From contig CP136062.1 in NCBI GenBank assembly GCA_032622095.1, positions 151,152,875 through 151,216,874 on the forward strand: a DNA stretch of 64,000 nt, in the 5' to 3' direction. Source of the stretch: Siphonodentalium dalli. Taxonomy: Eukaryota; Mollusca; Scaphopoda; Gadilida; Siphonodentaliidae. The translations under genes and the position numbers were made by a program. Position 1 is the stretch's first letter. Each line of letters starts with the position of its first letter. Shown here piece after piece: positions 39,601 through 44,639 of this stretch. The notes beneath the pieces are model-generated. The model was not told where the DNA came from. It did not search any database and worked only from the letters and a program-made list of their open reading frames with translations.

Positions 39601-41299
39601 GACCACTATCGCCCAGAGAGATATCAAGGTCGCGGAGGTATGATGTCGCTTACACCGGAGCACTATCGCTCCGCGGCTTTGACATCCAAAAGTATGGTGG
39701 ATACCTCACCTCCTGATCACGGATCACTTTTTTTTTGTCAAACTGCACCGTAGAGTAGAGCTTTTTAAGATCACTCAAACAAATATGTTTCTATTCATAA
39801 CATGCATTCCTTGCCTTCATCGGCGGATAATTTTGTCTCAAATGGTTTGAAAGTGTTTATAATTTATGATAAATTCATAAATAATTTGGAATTTCAATTG
39901 GATTTGTCGGGCAACCTCTATCACGCTATCGACGCTGTCCAGAAACCAGAATTTACAAGATTCGAGAAAATATGCATGTGTTCAATAATAATTTTGTCGC
40001 TGACAACACAGACAGATGAAATAATACCAGAATCGTGTTCAAATCAATCCACAAATAATGAGAATCCCAAATAATTGTTAGATTTTCGTGGGACTATTTT
40101 GCCTACTTATATCTTAGTATTATATATCATATTGCATTGGCATGTGATTGATACGTTCCATAGATGGAGACAACTGATGCACAGCATTGTTTTATACGAT
40201 ACAAGTTTCATGTTTCGTTCGCGCATTAACTCGGTGATATTATTAGATTAATTTAATAGCAGATGACAATTTAAATGGTACTTTGACAGAGGTGTCATCG
40301 GTAAGAACCACCACTGGTAGAGATTGTGTGCCGAGGTCAGAGCAAGCTATGATCGCTGTTCAATTGAGTTGCCATTGCTCTTCACGAAAATATATTTGAC
40401 AAAGTGGTTATCTTTGTTCAACTGGTCAATACATGCATTGATCTGAGTGAGGATGGATTATTATTTTTAAATCATTGCTCCGATGTAGCTGACACCCTCC
40501 GTGTCGGTGAAACCGGGTTTACTGGCACTGTCTGCTGTCTTTCTCCCACCAATAAAACTAACAACGTAATGAAATGGCCTGGTGGCTAACATGACATTAC
40601 ATAACCAACTATAACAGCAAACGTCGTGCAAGGCAGAGTTAAGTCCCCTCGCTACGCCGATCTCACCACTGCCATAACGTACAAAGAATGTAATGAAATC
40701 TTTTTTACACTCTTTATTCAAGACTTGTGTCTGTAACAATTCATTTTGATTTGATCTGGCCAATTTACAAATGAATATGGACAATTCAGTTTCTCAGCAC
40801 AATGCAGAATGAATTGTAATAGATAAATTATAAAAACAAAATCTAAATTTCCTTATATTCTGTATACGTGATGGCAGTGGTCTAATAAGTGTCGAGAGGG
40901 GACTTAACTCTGCTACGCAGTTTCTCTAGAAGACTCACCGATCTGATAGAAGAACAATTCCGACTGGCGTTTCGTGGCAACAGCCTGCTGTGCTATCTGC
41001 GTGAAATTTCTCACATCATAAAACTGAATAATCAGGTCACGTGGTATCGCCATTCCAGCGATAGACGACGATGAACTAGACGACGAACTTGAAGAAGACG
41101 ACCCACTCGATGATGACGATGCACTTGACCATGCTGACCAATTGGAAGCGCTGTTCGACGAACTGGTAGATGCCACGGCGAATGAACCAGAAGTCGGCTG
41201 CACTTGTCTTTTTTGTCGAACTTTCGAGTCATGTTTAAAAGGACAACTGGCATGGACAACCGCGAATTGAACCAAAAGAATGATGAGCTTTAGATCCAT
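336..41299 (-). CDS. Secreted animal haem peroxidase with C-terminal TSP1-like module (11 coding exons, complete)
   Basis: Joining 41299-40939, 27876-27747, 25518-25283, 23973-23797, 10499-10392, 8203-8105, 7479-7390, 5989-5284, 4547-4378, 3067-2965 and 600-336 gives an unbroken frame of 815 codons including the stop. All junctions have GT donors, AG acceptors and matching phases. Order of parts: signal peptide (1-17), furin-like RQKR (28-31), Ser-rich stretch (about 44-79), pro-region, peroxidase domain (about 200-745), TSP1-like module (755-814). Family hallmarks seen: Gln288 and Asp291-His292 in WGQFVDHD (distal haem side), Ca-binding T-x-F-x-D-x-S at 347-353, Arg404 and Glu407 in GDDRVNEQ, proximal His507 in FRFGHS, Asn591 in NIQRGRDHG. 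The residue corresponding to the myeloperoxidase sulfonium Met is Gln408, so only the two ester links to haem are expected. Known family role: H2O2-dependent oxidation outside the cell or in secretory vesicles. Substrate and exact orthology (chorion-peroxidase or peroxinectin-like) are not determined. Confidence 0.93.
721..1471. mobile_element. Long-TIR MITE (GATCATGCCATGAATCTC family)
   Basis: The left end from 721 (gatcatgccatgaatctcta) is repeated in reverse at the right end to 1471. The inverted arms extend about 150 bp and include the matching words ataaagtcgaaa and tttcgactttat. A second MITE (872-1115) is inserted in the middle. There is no coding capacity. Related copies lie at 3763-4300 and from 58509. 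Confidence 0.8.
872..1115. mobile_element. Nested TTAA-flanked MITE with CTCTTATATATGCGAG core
   Basis: Bounded by TTAA at 872-875 and 1112-1115, with inverted termini CCCTTTGAGTGCCAGG / CCTGGCACTCAAAGGG. The core has two inverted copies of CTCTTATATATGCGAG. It splits the older element 721-1471, so it inserted later. Relatives lie at 2711, 11131, 23512 and 39181. Confidence 0.8.
2965..3067 (-). CDS. Peroxidase exon 10
   Basis: Codons 693-726 plus two bases. Encodes EQLAEIKKMTLARVFCD then MQPFGFRAPGS, matching the family segment usually read as QL.EI+...LAR.ICD. Acceptor ttcatattcag at 3068, donor gtgagt at 2964. It joins exon 11 to form Gly727. Confidence 0.92.
3068..4377. other. Peroxidase intron 9
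   Basis: Contains a roughly 130-bp direct repeat at 3200-3460 (GATTTGACCTTGAATTGACT twice, each followed by a cgtccaaaacactc unit) and the long-TIR MITE copy at 3763-4300. Nothing coding was recognised. Confidence 0.5.
3763..4300. mobile_element. Long-TIR MITE, second copy of the GATCATGCC family
   Basis: Starts gatcatgccacgaatctcta and ends with the inverted form at 4300 (agagattcatgtcatgatc). The internal arms pair over cagtacacaacatgagaacg and its complement. It is more diverged than 721-1471 and has no nested insert. Confidence 0.75.
4378..4547 (-). CDS. Peroxidase exon 9
   Basis: Codons 636-692 plus one base. Encodes HPDDIDLFAGGVSERPV, GPTFACILVRQF and LKRGDRFWYE, which are standard C-terminal peroxidase motifs. 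Acceptor atcgcag at 4548, donor gtttgt at 4377 (a weak donor). Confidence 0.94.
5284..5989 (-). CDS. Peroxidase exon 8 (catalytic core, proximal His)
   Basis: Codons 401-635 plus two bases, the largest exon (706 bp). Carries GDDRVNEQ with catalytic Arg404 and haem-linking Glu407, LHTVWMREHN, YNEWLPVILG, AAFRFGHSLVQP with proximal His507, and LNIQRGRDHGLPPYN with Asn591 (partner of the proximal His). Acceptor gattcag at 5990, donor gtgagt at 5283. Confidence 0.96.
5990..7389. other. Peroxidase intron 7 with palindrome cluster
   Basis: Mostly unremarkable AT-rich sequence, with two structured parts: perfect palindromes at 6892-6911 and 6958-6977, and an inverted repeat around 7010-7170 built on tccgtaaa and tttacgga words. 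No exon was recognised. Confidence 0.5.
6875..6985. repeat. Cluster of TCATTTCATGAAATGA palindromes
   Basis: AGTCATTTCATGAAATGACT occurs perfectly at 6892-6911 and again at 6958-6977, with several isolated AGTCATTTCA half-sites between and before. The arrangement is inverted and interspersed, not a simple tandem array. Confidence 0.75.
7390..7479 (-). CDS. Peroxidase exon 7
   Basis: Codons 371-400 plus one base. Encodes GTLRSRGDFLPE, then PTCLPSGRGDYCFKAG, the usual LR...G.LP...C....C F.AGD stretch of the family. Acceptor gatatag at 7480, donor gtaact at 7389. This 90-bp exon is short but its phases and motifs agree with both neighbours. Confidence 0.93.
8105..8203 (-). CDS. Peroxidase exon 6 (calcium-binding loop)
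   Basis: Codons 338-370 plus one base. Encodes SREQLNQITAFIDGSQIYG. T347-x-F349-x-D351-x-S353 is the canonical T-x-F-x-D-x-S calcium site. Acceptor tttcag at 8204, donor gtaaac at 8104. Both ends are phase 1. Confidence 0.94.
8978..9134. repeat. Long hairpin with direct-oriented CTCG boxes (peroxidase intron 5)
   Basis: The arms pair from agaatctacaa (8978) to ttgtagattct (9134). CTCG boxes at 8989, 9025, 9050, 9086 and 9118 all read in the same direction on the plus strand. Opposite boxes therefore do not complement fully and leave T-C/C-T mismatches in an otherwise paired stem. Confidence 0.75.
9524..9935. repeat. Minisatellite of GCATGGGTATATT units
   Basis: About 12-13 bp imperfect units (gcatgggtatatt, gcatgagtatatt, ggtgcatgggtat) run for some 410 bp. 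Because the unit length is near a multiple of three and lacks stops, it gives long open frames on both strands. These are low-complexity artefacts, not genes. Confidence 0.9.
10113..10374. mobile_element. MITE with TAACCC-TTCTATACTAAA ends
   Basis: The left end taacccattctatactaaa (10113) is inverted at the right end (tttagtatagaaagggttaa). The core carries the inverted words aataagttcaacaa and ttgttaaacttatt. It lies 20 bp from the 3' end of peroxidase exon 5. Other copies lie at 51853-52324 and, interrupted, at about 42255-42797; fragments lie near 2515, 9185 and 59700. Confidence 0.75.
10392..10499 (-). CDS. Peroxidase exon 5 (ECFPIEIP, Cys-rich segment)
   Basis: Codons 302-337 plus one base. 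Contains ECFPIEIPVGDHRF, then QCMNFVRSLP and DCRFG, all diagnostic for the family (Cys304, 321, 335). The acceptor is a tandem AGAG (10503-10500). Only the second AG keeps frame with exon 4, because use of the first would add two bases. Donor gtgagt at 10391. Confidence 0.93.
10735..11036. mobile_element. TTAA MITE ending AAGTGGGCC-TTTAA
   Basis: The right end ccttaagtgggcctttaa (TTAA 11033-11036) matches other copies at 49020-49286, 49994-50467, 54971-55320 and 60194-60610. The left end is diverged. The core has the inverted pair gaataactctat / atagagttattc. Confidence 0.65.
11131..11458. mobile_element. CTCTTATATATGCGAG-family MITE
   Basis: TTAA at 11131 and at 11455, with several inverted copies of tcttatatatgcgag inside. 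Same family as 872-1115. Confidence 0.65.
11630..12261 (+). mobile_element. Non-autonomous Helitron with internal 122-bp tandem repeat
   Basis: Begins TCTCATATATATTTTGAAGA followed by a tctgtctgtttgtctg tract and ends with a hairpin (agcccggac / gtcgggct, 12232-12251) ten bases before CTAG at 12258-12261. It is flanked by A at 11629 and T at 12262. A 5' TC, a 3' hairpin and CTRR, and insertion between A and T are the defining Helitron traits. There is no Rep/helicase ORF. The middle has about four units of 122 bp, each with a GCGCATGCGC-type palindrome. Confidence 0.85.
11790..12225. repeat. 122-bp tandem units inside the Helitron
   Basis: Each unit contains catgcgcagac, agatctcggaaacgggtgga, tcgacttgaaatttggta and ccccggatacgaattttatc. 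Copies are nearly identical. The cgcgcatgcgca core resembles the NRF-1 consensus, and the second unit carries a mutated form (cgcacatgcgca). Confidence 0.85.
12767..13030. repeat. Tandem repeat, three units of about 103 bp
   Basis: Units starting at about 12767, 12870 and 12974 share tacaacca, gcactcacg, tgtatacaacacc and aacctataacaaaataatgt. The third is truncated. A degenerate array of about 32 bp follows to 13335 (repeated gcgaccgaccatt and tgtgaga words). Confidence 0.75.
13325..13650 (+). pseudogene. Broken LTR-retrotransposon (Ty3-type) integrase fragment
   Basis: One frame from 13325 encodes an integrase-core segment with the second catalytic Asp (YSDNGPLYTS). Around 13420 the match moves to another frame, which carries the third catalytic residue context (HYPQSNSHAEASVKSMKHLL). 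At least one frameshift separates the two, and no LTRs, reverse transcriptase or gag were seen. Known role of the family: joining element cDNA to host DNA. This copy is dead. Confidence 0.75.
14130..14575. mobile_element. TTAA MITE, AGGTACTCAACCCG family
   Basis: TTAA at 14130-14133 and 14572-14575, with inverted ends aggtactcaacccg / cgggttgagtacct. Internal inverted words include tcaaatattt and gattcgagtcgagga. Other copies: 17913, 43963, 53040, 61005. Confidence 0.85.
14681..14783. repeat. Hairpin with direct-oriented CTCG boxes
   Basis: The arms taacgttattgcac / gtgcaataacgtta enclose inner arms ggtaacac / gttttacc. CTCG boxes at 14697, 14723, 14738 and 14765 read the same way on both arms. 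Confidence 0.7.
16296..16612. mobile_element. GGTATC-rich MITE
   Basis: Ends aaagtaattgacca / tggtcaattacttt, with inner ends containing ggtgtcaccccgt / ggggtgatacc in inverse. The body is unusually rich in ataccgc and gcggtat words in both orientations. No ORF. Confidence 0.65.
17913..18470. mobile_element. TTAA MITE, AGGTACTCAATCCG family, rearranged copy
   Basis: The left end is at 17913. It contains a direct duplication of about 107 bp (agtggcccaatagacagtca-type unit near 18060, then 18160-18270). The right end is degenerate (ggattaagtaccggtacc). Confidence 0.65.
19290..20565. mobile_element. Inverted-repeat element with TTGCGCTTAAGCGCAA palindromes
   Basis: The ends are gggaggccaaattcacattt (19290) and its complement at 20565. 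Both ends are followed inward by clusters of the palindrome TTGCGCTTAAGCGCAA (19319-19334, 19358-19373; variants at about 20433-20526). Inside are direct repeats (about 19680-19880 against 20120-20300) and a 202-bp hairpin at 19914-20115. No ORF of interest. Confidence 0.8.
19914..20115. repeat. Near-perfect hairpin, 101-bp arms, no loop
   Basis: The arms 19914-20014 and 20015-20115 are complementary with about four mismatches. The centre is the palindrome agctctcgagagct, so there is essentially no spacer. Confidence 0.9.
22405..22492. repeat. Short hairpin
   Basis: The arms tctctttgaaaagccgacga and tcgtctgctttccaaagaga pair, with a loop around agatgtacatcg. Confidence 0.7.
23055..23232. repeat. 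Imperfect hairpin of about 85-bp arms
   Basis: Arms begin ttatcgctgcaatgaattga (23067) and end with the complement near 23226. Inner arms pair tctcgttgaagagg with cctcttcaacgaga. Probably a MITE. Confidence 0.65.
23512..23764. mobile_element. CTCTTATATATGCGAG-family MITE beside exon 4
   Basis: Starts taaccctttcattgcggg and ends gggttaa at 23764, with several inverted cttatatacgcgag words. It ends 33 bp from the donor side of peroxidase exon 4, so it is inserted just inside the intron. Confidence 0.65.
23797..23973 (-). CDS. Peroxidase exon 4 (distal His, haem-linking Asp)
   Basis: Codons 243-301 plus one base. Carries ISSARNTGSTGG, PRLVSTLV and the catalytic WGQFVDHDIT with Gln288, Asp291 (ester to haem in relatives), distal His292 and Ca-ligand Asp293. 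The acceptor aacgaag at 23974 follows two T-runs on the coding strand (12 and 22 long), an extreme polypyrimidine tract. The donor is gttcgt, weaker than the gtgagt or gtaagt used at most other junctions. Confidence 0.93.
23974..25282. other. Peroxidase intron 3
   Basis: Contains A12 and A22 runs next to exon 4. About 24920-25030 is a diverged copy of a repeat also seen at 23340-23480 (ataaaccggaagt, ccacggtaatttt words). Nothing else was recognised. Confidence 0.5.
25283..25518 (-). CDS. Peroxidase exon 3 (start of peroxidase domain)
   Basis: Codons 164-242 plus one base. Contains the hallmark entry to the domain: a Cys-rich stretch (CPYRRPKCD), YRSPDGSCNNLANPDWG, then RRFLPSKYDD. Acceptor ggcatag at 25519 and donor gtaact at 25282. 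The last base c joins gt of exon 4 to give Arg243, where most relatives have Gly (YDDG-I-S). Confidence 0.92.
26396..26535. repeat. Hairpin with direct-oriented CTCG boxes
   Basis: The arms pair tctcaca / tgtgaga, attttatacg / gtataaaat and atttatcaacc / ggttgataaat. CTCG at 26404, 26434, 26459, 26469 and 26494 (CTCA at 26525) all read forward on the plus strand. Confidence 0.75.
27499..27639. repeat. Hairpin with direct-oriented CTCG boxes
   Basis: Outer arms acacccatagtagccgagaa / ttctcggctactatgggtgt; inner arms gtggttttaaccac / gtggttaaaaccac. CTCG at 27537, 27561 and 27572, with a degenerate CACG at 27596. It ends about 110 bp from peroxidase exon 2. Confidence 0.8.
27747..27876 (-). 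CDS. Peroxidase exon 2 (pro-region)
   Basis: Codons 121-163, ending with two bases of the next. Acceptor ctctacag at 27877 and donor gtgagt at 27746. The peptide (VDRVPIQSTIFLHNIF... then AGIAVEAVSKAIANT) resembles the weakly conserved segment before the peroxidase domain in secreted animal peroxidases. It was placed because its phases fit exon 1 and exon 3 exactly. The preceding intron is about 13 kb. Confidence 0.8.
29230..29720. repeat. Minisatellite of TTATATGATGTGGTTTCGACA units
   Basis: About 20-24 bp degenerate units (cattatatgatgtggtttcg). The same unit appears in reverse orientation at 35105-35165 and 36075-36295, on the other side of the large inverted-repeat element, and as stray units near 28690-28760. 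Confidence 0.85.
30114..35085. mobile_element. 5-kb element with about 1.3-kb terminal inverted repeats
   Basis: The left end TAGTCTGGTCGA (30114) is inverted at the right end (TCGACCAGACTA, 35085). The flanking trinucleotide tat is present on both sides and could be a target duplication. The left arm (about 30114-31425) and right arm (about 33735-35085) match in inverse over their length with many substitutions; paired words include ccgctaaaa / ttttagcgg, gggatcata / tatgatccc and ctggttgtccca / tgggacaaccag. Between the arms lies a degenerate minisatellite. No transposase ORF was seen. Foldback-type elements are the closest known analogy. Confidence 0.8.
31440..33600. repeat. Degenerate ~54-bp minisatellite in the core of the inverted-repeat element
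   Basis: Units of the type gagtgactgtatggtcatgggtgaggtgtatatgtatac occur at 31440-32170 and 32760-33600 in the same orientation. They are split by about 590 bp of non-repeat sequence (32170-32760). Open frames crossing it on both strands are repeat artefacts. Confidence 0.75.
36075..36295. repeat. Inverse-oriented minisatellite (ATGAAACCACATAATA-like units)
   Basis: Units such as ataatgatgaaaccacc are the reverse complement of the 29230-29720 array. Confidence 0.75.
36950..38190. mobile_element. hAT-like non-autonomous element (CAGGGATGTGGCTAGAGG ends)
   Basis: The left end cagggatgtggctagaggg is inverted at the right end (ccctctagccacatccctg, to 38190). The 8-bp flanks tacacaac and actacaac are similar but not identical. 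CAGGG-type ends and 8-bp duplications are typical of hAT. The interior is a succession of C/G runs and ttggaaatttccaa-type words; related sequence occurs at 18740-19060 and 49370-49770. Confidence 0.65.
38198..38958. mobile_element. CACTG-ended MITE with TTGAGTAAA words
   Basis: Starts cactgtaaatctcgttgact and ends with its inverse at 38958 (agtcaacaagatgttcagtg). The interior repeats gttgagtaaa in both orientations. It begins eight bases after the previous element. A similar left end occurs near 11470. Confidence 0.65.
39181..39430. mobile_element. CTCTTATATATGCGAG-family MITE
   Basis: Carries gccaatgcattctcttatat twice in inverse, ending near cccgtcatgaaatggtta. Same family as 872-1115. 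Confidence 0.6.
40939..41299 (-). CDS. Peroxidase exon 1: start codon, signal peptide, furin site, poly-Ser
   Basis: Codons 1-120 plus one base. The ATG at 41299-41297 is followed by a short charged n-region and a hydrophobic core (LIILLVQFAVV), with predicted cleavage after Ala17. RQKR at 28-31 fits a proprotein-convertase site. Residues 44-79 are mostly Ser, in mixed AGC/TCG/TCA/AGT codons rather than one trinucleotide run. The donor gtgagt lies at 40938-40933 and splits a Gly codon in phase 1. The bases just before the ATG (cacag then gtATGG) also look like a splice acceptor, so a 5' UTR intron is possible. No TATA box is evident upstream. Confidence 0.88.
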
Positions 41300-43962
41300 A
41301 CCTGTGACTTTGCTTCAACAATACGCGCGCGCACAATTTGAAGAAAAAAAATCCTAACCTATCCAAACGAGCCGGATTTTCTTTGTACACCCATCCAACA
41401 ACCTTCTAGAAGCAAGTGATCATTGATGTCGTGAAGGCACATACCGACGAGTTCATTTTGGACGCCACATGGCATGAATTAATTCGGTTTACTTGAAAAA
41501 AACACTCTATTTTCGCGGCTACATTTAACGGACCAGCCCTAAAGTTTTCCCAAGTCATTTGCAAGCTTCCATCACGAAAGCACAGCTTTCACAGATAATC
41601 CGCATCAAATAAATTCGGTTGTAAAACAAATGTTCCAACTGAATACTAATCACGAATGGGTTGACATTGCGTATAGATGTTGACATGCACTAAACGGGTG
41701 TATTCTGTCCTCTAACTAATCACGGACAAACAAGGAAAAAGGTAAGGCCATGTAATATATATCGTCATGCGCATGTGCTACCGCGAAAGTCTTCCGGGAG
41801 GCGCAGTGAGACTGCATACCATATGCACTGAGCTCCCACCCACACGATGTAAAACATAATTACATGTACACGATAGGACTCGGGTCGTCGCAAACCTGCA
41901 TCTCCCATTATCTTACAACACACGACAGTCCGAAATAGCAACATTTGTGTAGTATACCTTCCCCCAAGAATAGTCATATAGGACTGTCAAAAATCAATTC
42001 GCACCCATTATCCCAACTTCTTAATGTGAATTCGTGCGGTTCCCATCAGCATGCTTGCCAGCAATATATACTTCTGTAAATAAAGGGGTTGACAGTTAGA
42101 CGGCTATGTCGACCCTGACAGCATGTCGTAACATTTATTTATTTTTCTAATATTTCTAAATTGTTTGTGTTAAAATTGTATGCATTCTGACAAAAAAAAA
42201 CTATCTATCTATCTATTCCGTAATATTTAAGCACGTAAATTAAGTCTTTCTGTCCACACTAAATACCAACTGACGAGTAGTTCCCTTAGGAGATGTTCAG
42301 ATAACAAGTTTTAGACCATGTTTACACATCTTGGAAGCACGTTACGCCCACCCCCCCCCCGGTTGAGTTACAAATTGTTCTTTGACATTGATCCACTTTA
42401 CCCCCTTTGAGTGACAAATTGTTCTTCCACAGGGAGTCATTTAACTCGGTTGACAGACTAATTGTTCAAAGTGACAAACTCCTCCAATGGAGAGGACAGT
42501 TAGTACTTTGGAGGGGTGGTCAAGAAATGTAAATATTAGCTCCCCGGGTGGCTATATTGCGCTGCGATTGTTTAGAGTGTATATGTCGTCTGTTTAACTT
42601 ATTATTATCTAAACATACCGACCAATGGATATGAATTCTTCTTCACTTGTATTTTATCTTTTCATCTGGCTGTCATCTGCTGATATGCATGATGTTCTTA
42701 GCACCCATCCAAATGAATAATATATCATTCCAGCGTATACAGCTTGTGTATACCTTGATAACTGACGGGAGAATCCATTTAGTAAAGAAAGGGTTAAGAG
42801 CAAATGTCTCGATTGAATCCAAATTATTTCTGAGAAATTTTAAAGTAGGGATAAGATATGTCGATAAATAGAAGAAATCCGATAGGCAGGCTTCACAAAC
42901 TATGGAACTAATTTACAGTCATAGAACTCTTCCAGTTGTTTTCAATTAAGTCCTTGTAAGAGTATTTCTCCACAAACATTTGCAATGCAATGCAATGCAA
43001 TGAAAAGTTGCAAATATTGGCCAACTCCATTGGAAAAATACAAGAATACACAAATATAAGGTTGGTACTGTCCGACAGGCCAGAGCGCACCAGTCATACT
43101 TCCTTTCTGACTCTGTCGCCGACTGGGTACCAGTATGTGCTTACTATATATAGCGCGGGTTTTTCCAGACAAAATGGCGAGACCGCGATCGACCAAAGTC
43201 GGATTTCCTATGTGCATCGAGAACAATTCCCGCACTAAAAAACTTATAGACAGAATGGACAATTAGAGCAGTGGTTCATGAATGATGTCGTCCATTAGCG
43301 TTTGACTTTTGTTTTGATAAAATAATCGGAACAACCAAAATCACACCATTTCGCCTGTATAGTTCTTTGGTTCTGGAGGGACCTTCCTAACTTAAGGTAC
43401 GAAATTACACAAATGTTTTTCTATAATTTTTGTGCTTAATAAGGCCAACATCATGCTCTGTTCGCTTAGTATATATATTTATATCGCGGAAGTCCACCAA
43501 ATGTGGGTAAAATATCACCGGTAGCAGCGGTCTTACCGAGTCATCAAGGGAGATAAACCCTGCATGGAGTTTGGGTATAAACGTCCACTCGCCACCGTGT
43601 ATTGAACGTATAAGTGGTCGAGAACATGACTAGTTACCTTTAATCACATGACTAATCACCCAAAATCATCACTGACCACCTCGTGCATAACACTATTCAG
43701 CAATACCCCAATATTTACAATGCATTATAGGCCATAAAAATACCTGTGTTTAGGGTTTCCCTATCTACCCAAGAAAAAGGTGCCTACTCAAAACTTTGTA
43801 TTGGACTGTAGACACAGATAATTATTTTTTCTCCGTGGGAAGGGCATCGAAAGGTATCTTATCCATTTTCAAACCTCTCCTATAAAAAAGATGTAGAAGT
43901 TTTTTTTAGTCTAGTGCTCTGATTAATTCAAGATTATCAATATTTAGTATTGAACCTTTCAA
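41300..43962. other. Spacer upstream of the peroxidase gene
   Basis: 41300-42240 should hold the peroxidase promoter, but I see no clear TATA box or initiator. A gcgcgcgc run lies at about 41324-41331. 41740-41860 shares a diverged repeat with 48720-48850 (gcgcatgtgcta, cttccgggag). 42255-42797 is an interrupted copy of the TTCTATACTAAA MITE. 42984-43004 is a short gcaat microsatellite. The rest is featureless. Confidence 0.45.
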
Positions 43963-44449
43963 TTAAAGGTACTCAATCCGATAAAACTCCTCTCAATTAC
44001 TATTTCAATGTCTTCGGGGGTCAAAAATATTTGATTCGAGTCGAGGAAGTCACCCATCAAAGCTCAGATTTGTTAGATATCGATTTTAGAAATCTATTAT
44101 TTTTCATTATCGGGAATTCTTTCTGGCCCAGAAGATAGTCAAAATTTCGTTATTATTACCACTTGATTATAGAGTTATCCATCCTTGTCTGTTTGAATAG
44201 AGTTTTGGCGTAAAATCTCGAGCAGGTTACCAAATTGACGGCAGTTATTAGTACTCATCTCGAGCAATTAACAATTTTCAAAAATCAATATCTAATAACT
44301 CTGAGCTTTGTTTGATGGGTTCCTCGATTCGAATCAAATATTTTTTACCCCCAAAGCCAAAGAAATAGTAATATAGGACCCTCTGATCGGATTGTTGTTG
44401 TTGGAATCTGTTGAGATGGGGACCCTCTTTACGGATTGAGTACCTTTAA
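43963..44449. mobile_element. TTAA MITE, AGGTACTCAATCCG family
   Basis: TTAA at 43963-43966 and 44446-44449, with inverted ends aggtactcaatccg / cggattgagtacct. It is very similar to the 14130 copy (shared aaaactcctctcaattacta), suggesting recent mobility. Confidence 0.85.
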
Positions 44450-44639
44450 TCTGAATTGTAGCGCTTTCTGGATTGAATTGTCAATGACCCAATGGAATTC
44501 AGAATTAAAAAATTTGAAGAAAAAAAATAAAAAATCCTACCTACCTACCCTAATTATTTTGGACCATGTAACCCTAAACACAGGTATTTTTTTTTTTTGC
44601 CTTAACCACATACTTGTAGAAAACAATATCCGTTTAGTT

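Larger units (their letters stand above)
27877..40938. other. Peroxidase intron 1 (13.1 kb)
   Basis: Contains a large inverted-repeat element (30114-35085) with flanking arrays (29230-29720, 36075-36295), two DNA-transposon-like elements (36950-38190, 38198-38958), a CTCTTATATATGCGAG MITE (39181-39430) and a GT tract near 35560. No recognisable content in 27950-28640, 36400-36940 and 39450-40930. Confidence 0.55.
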
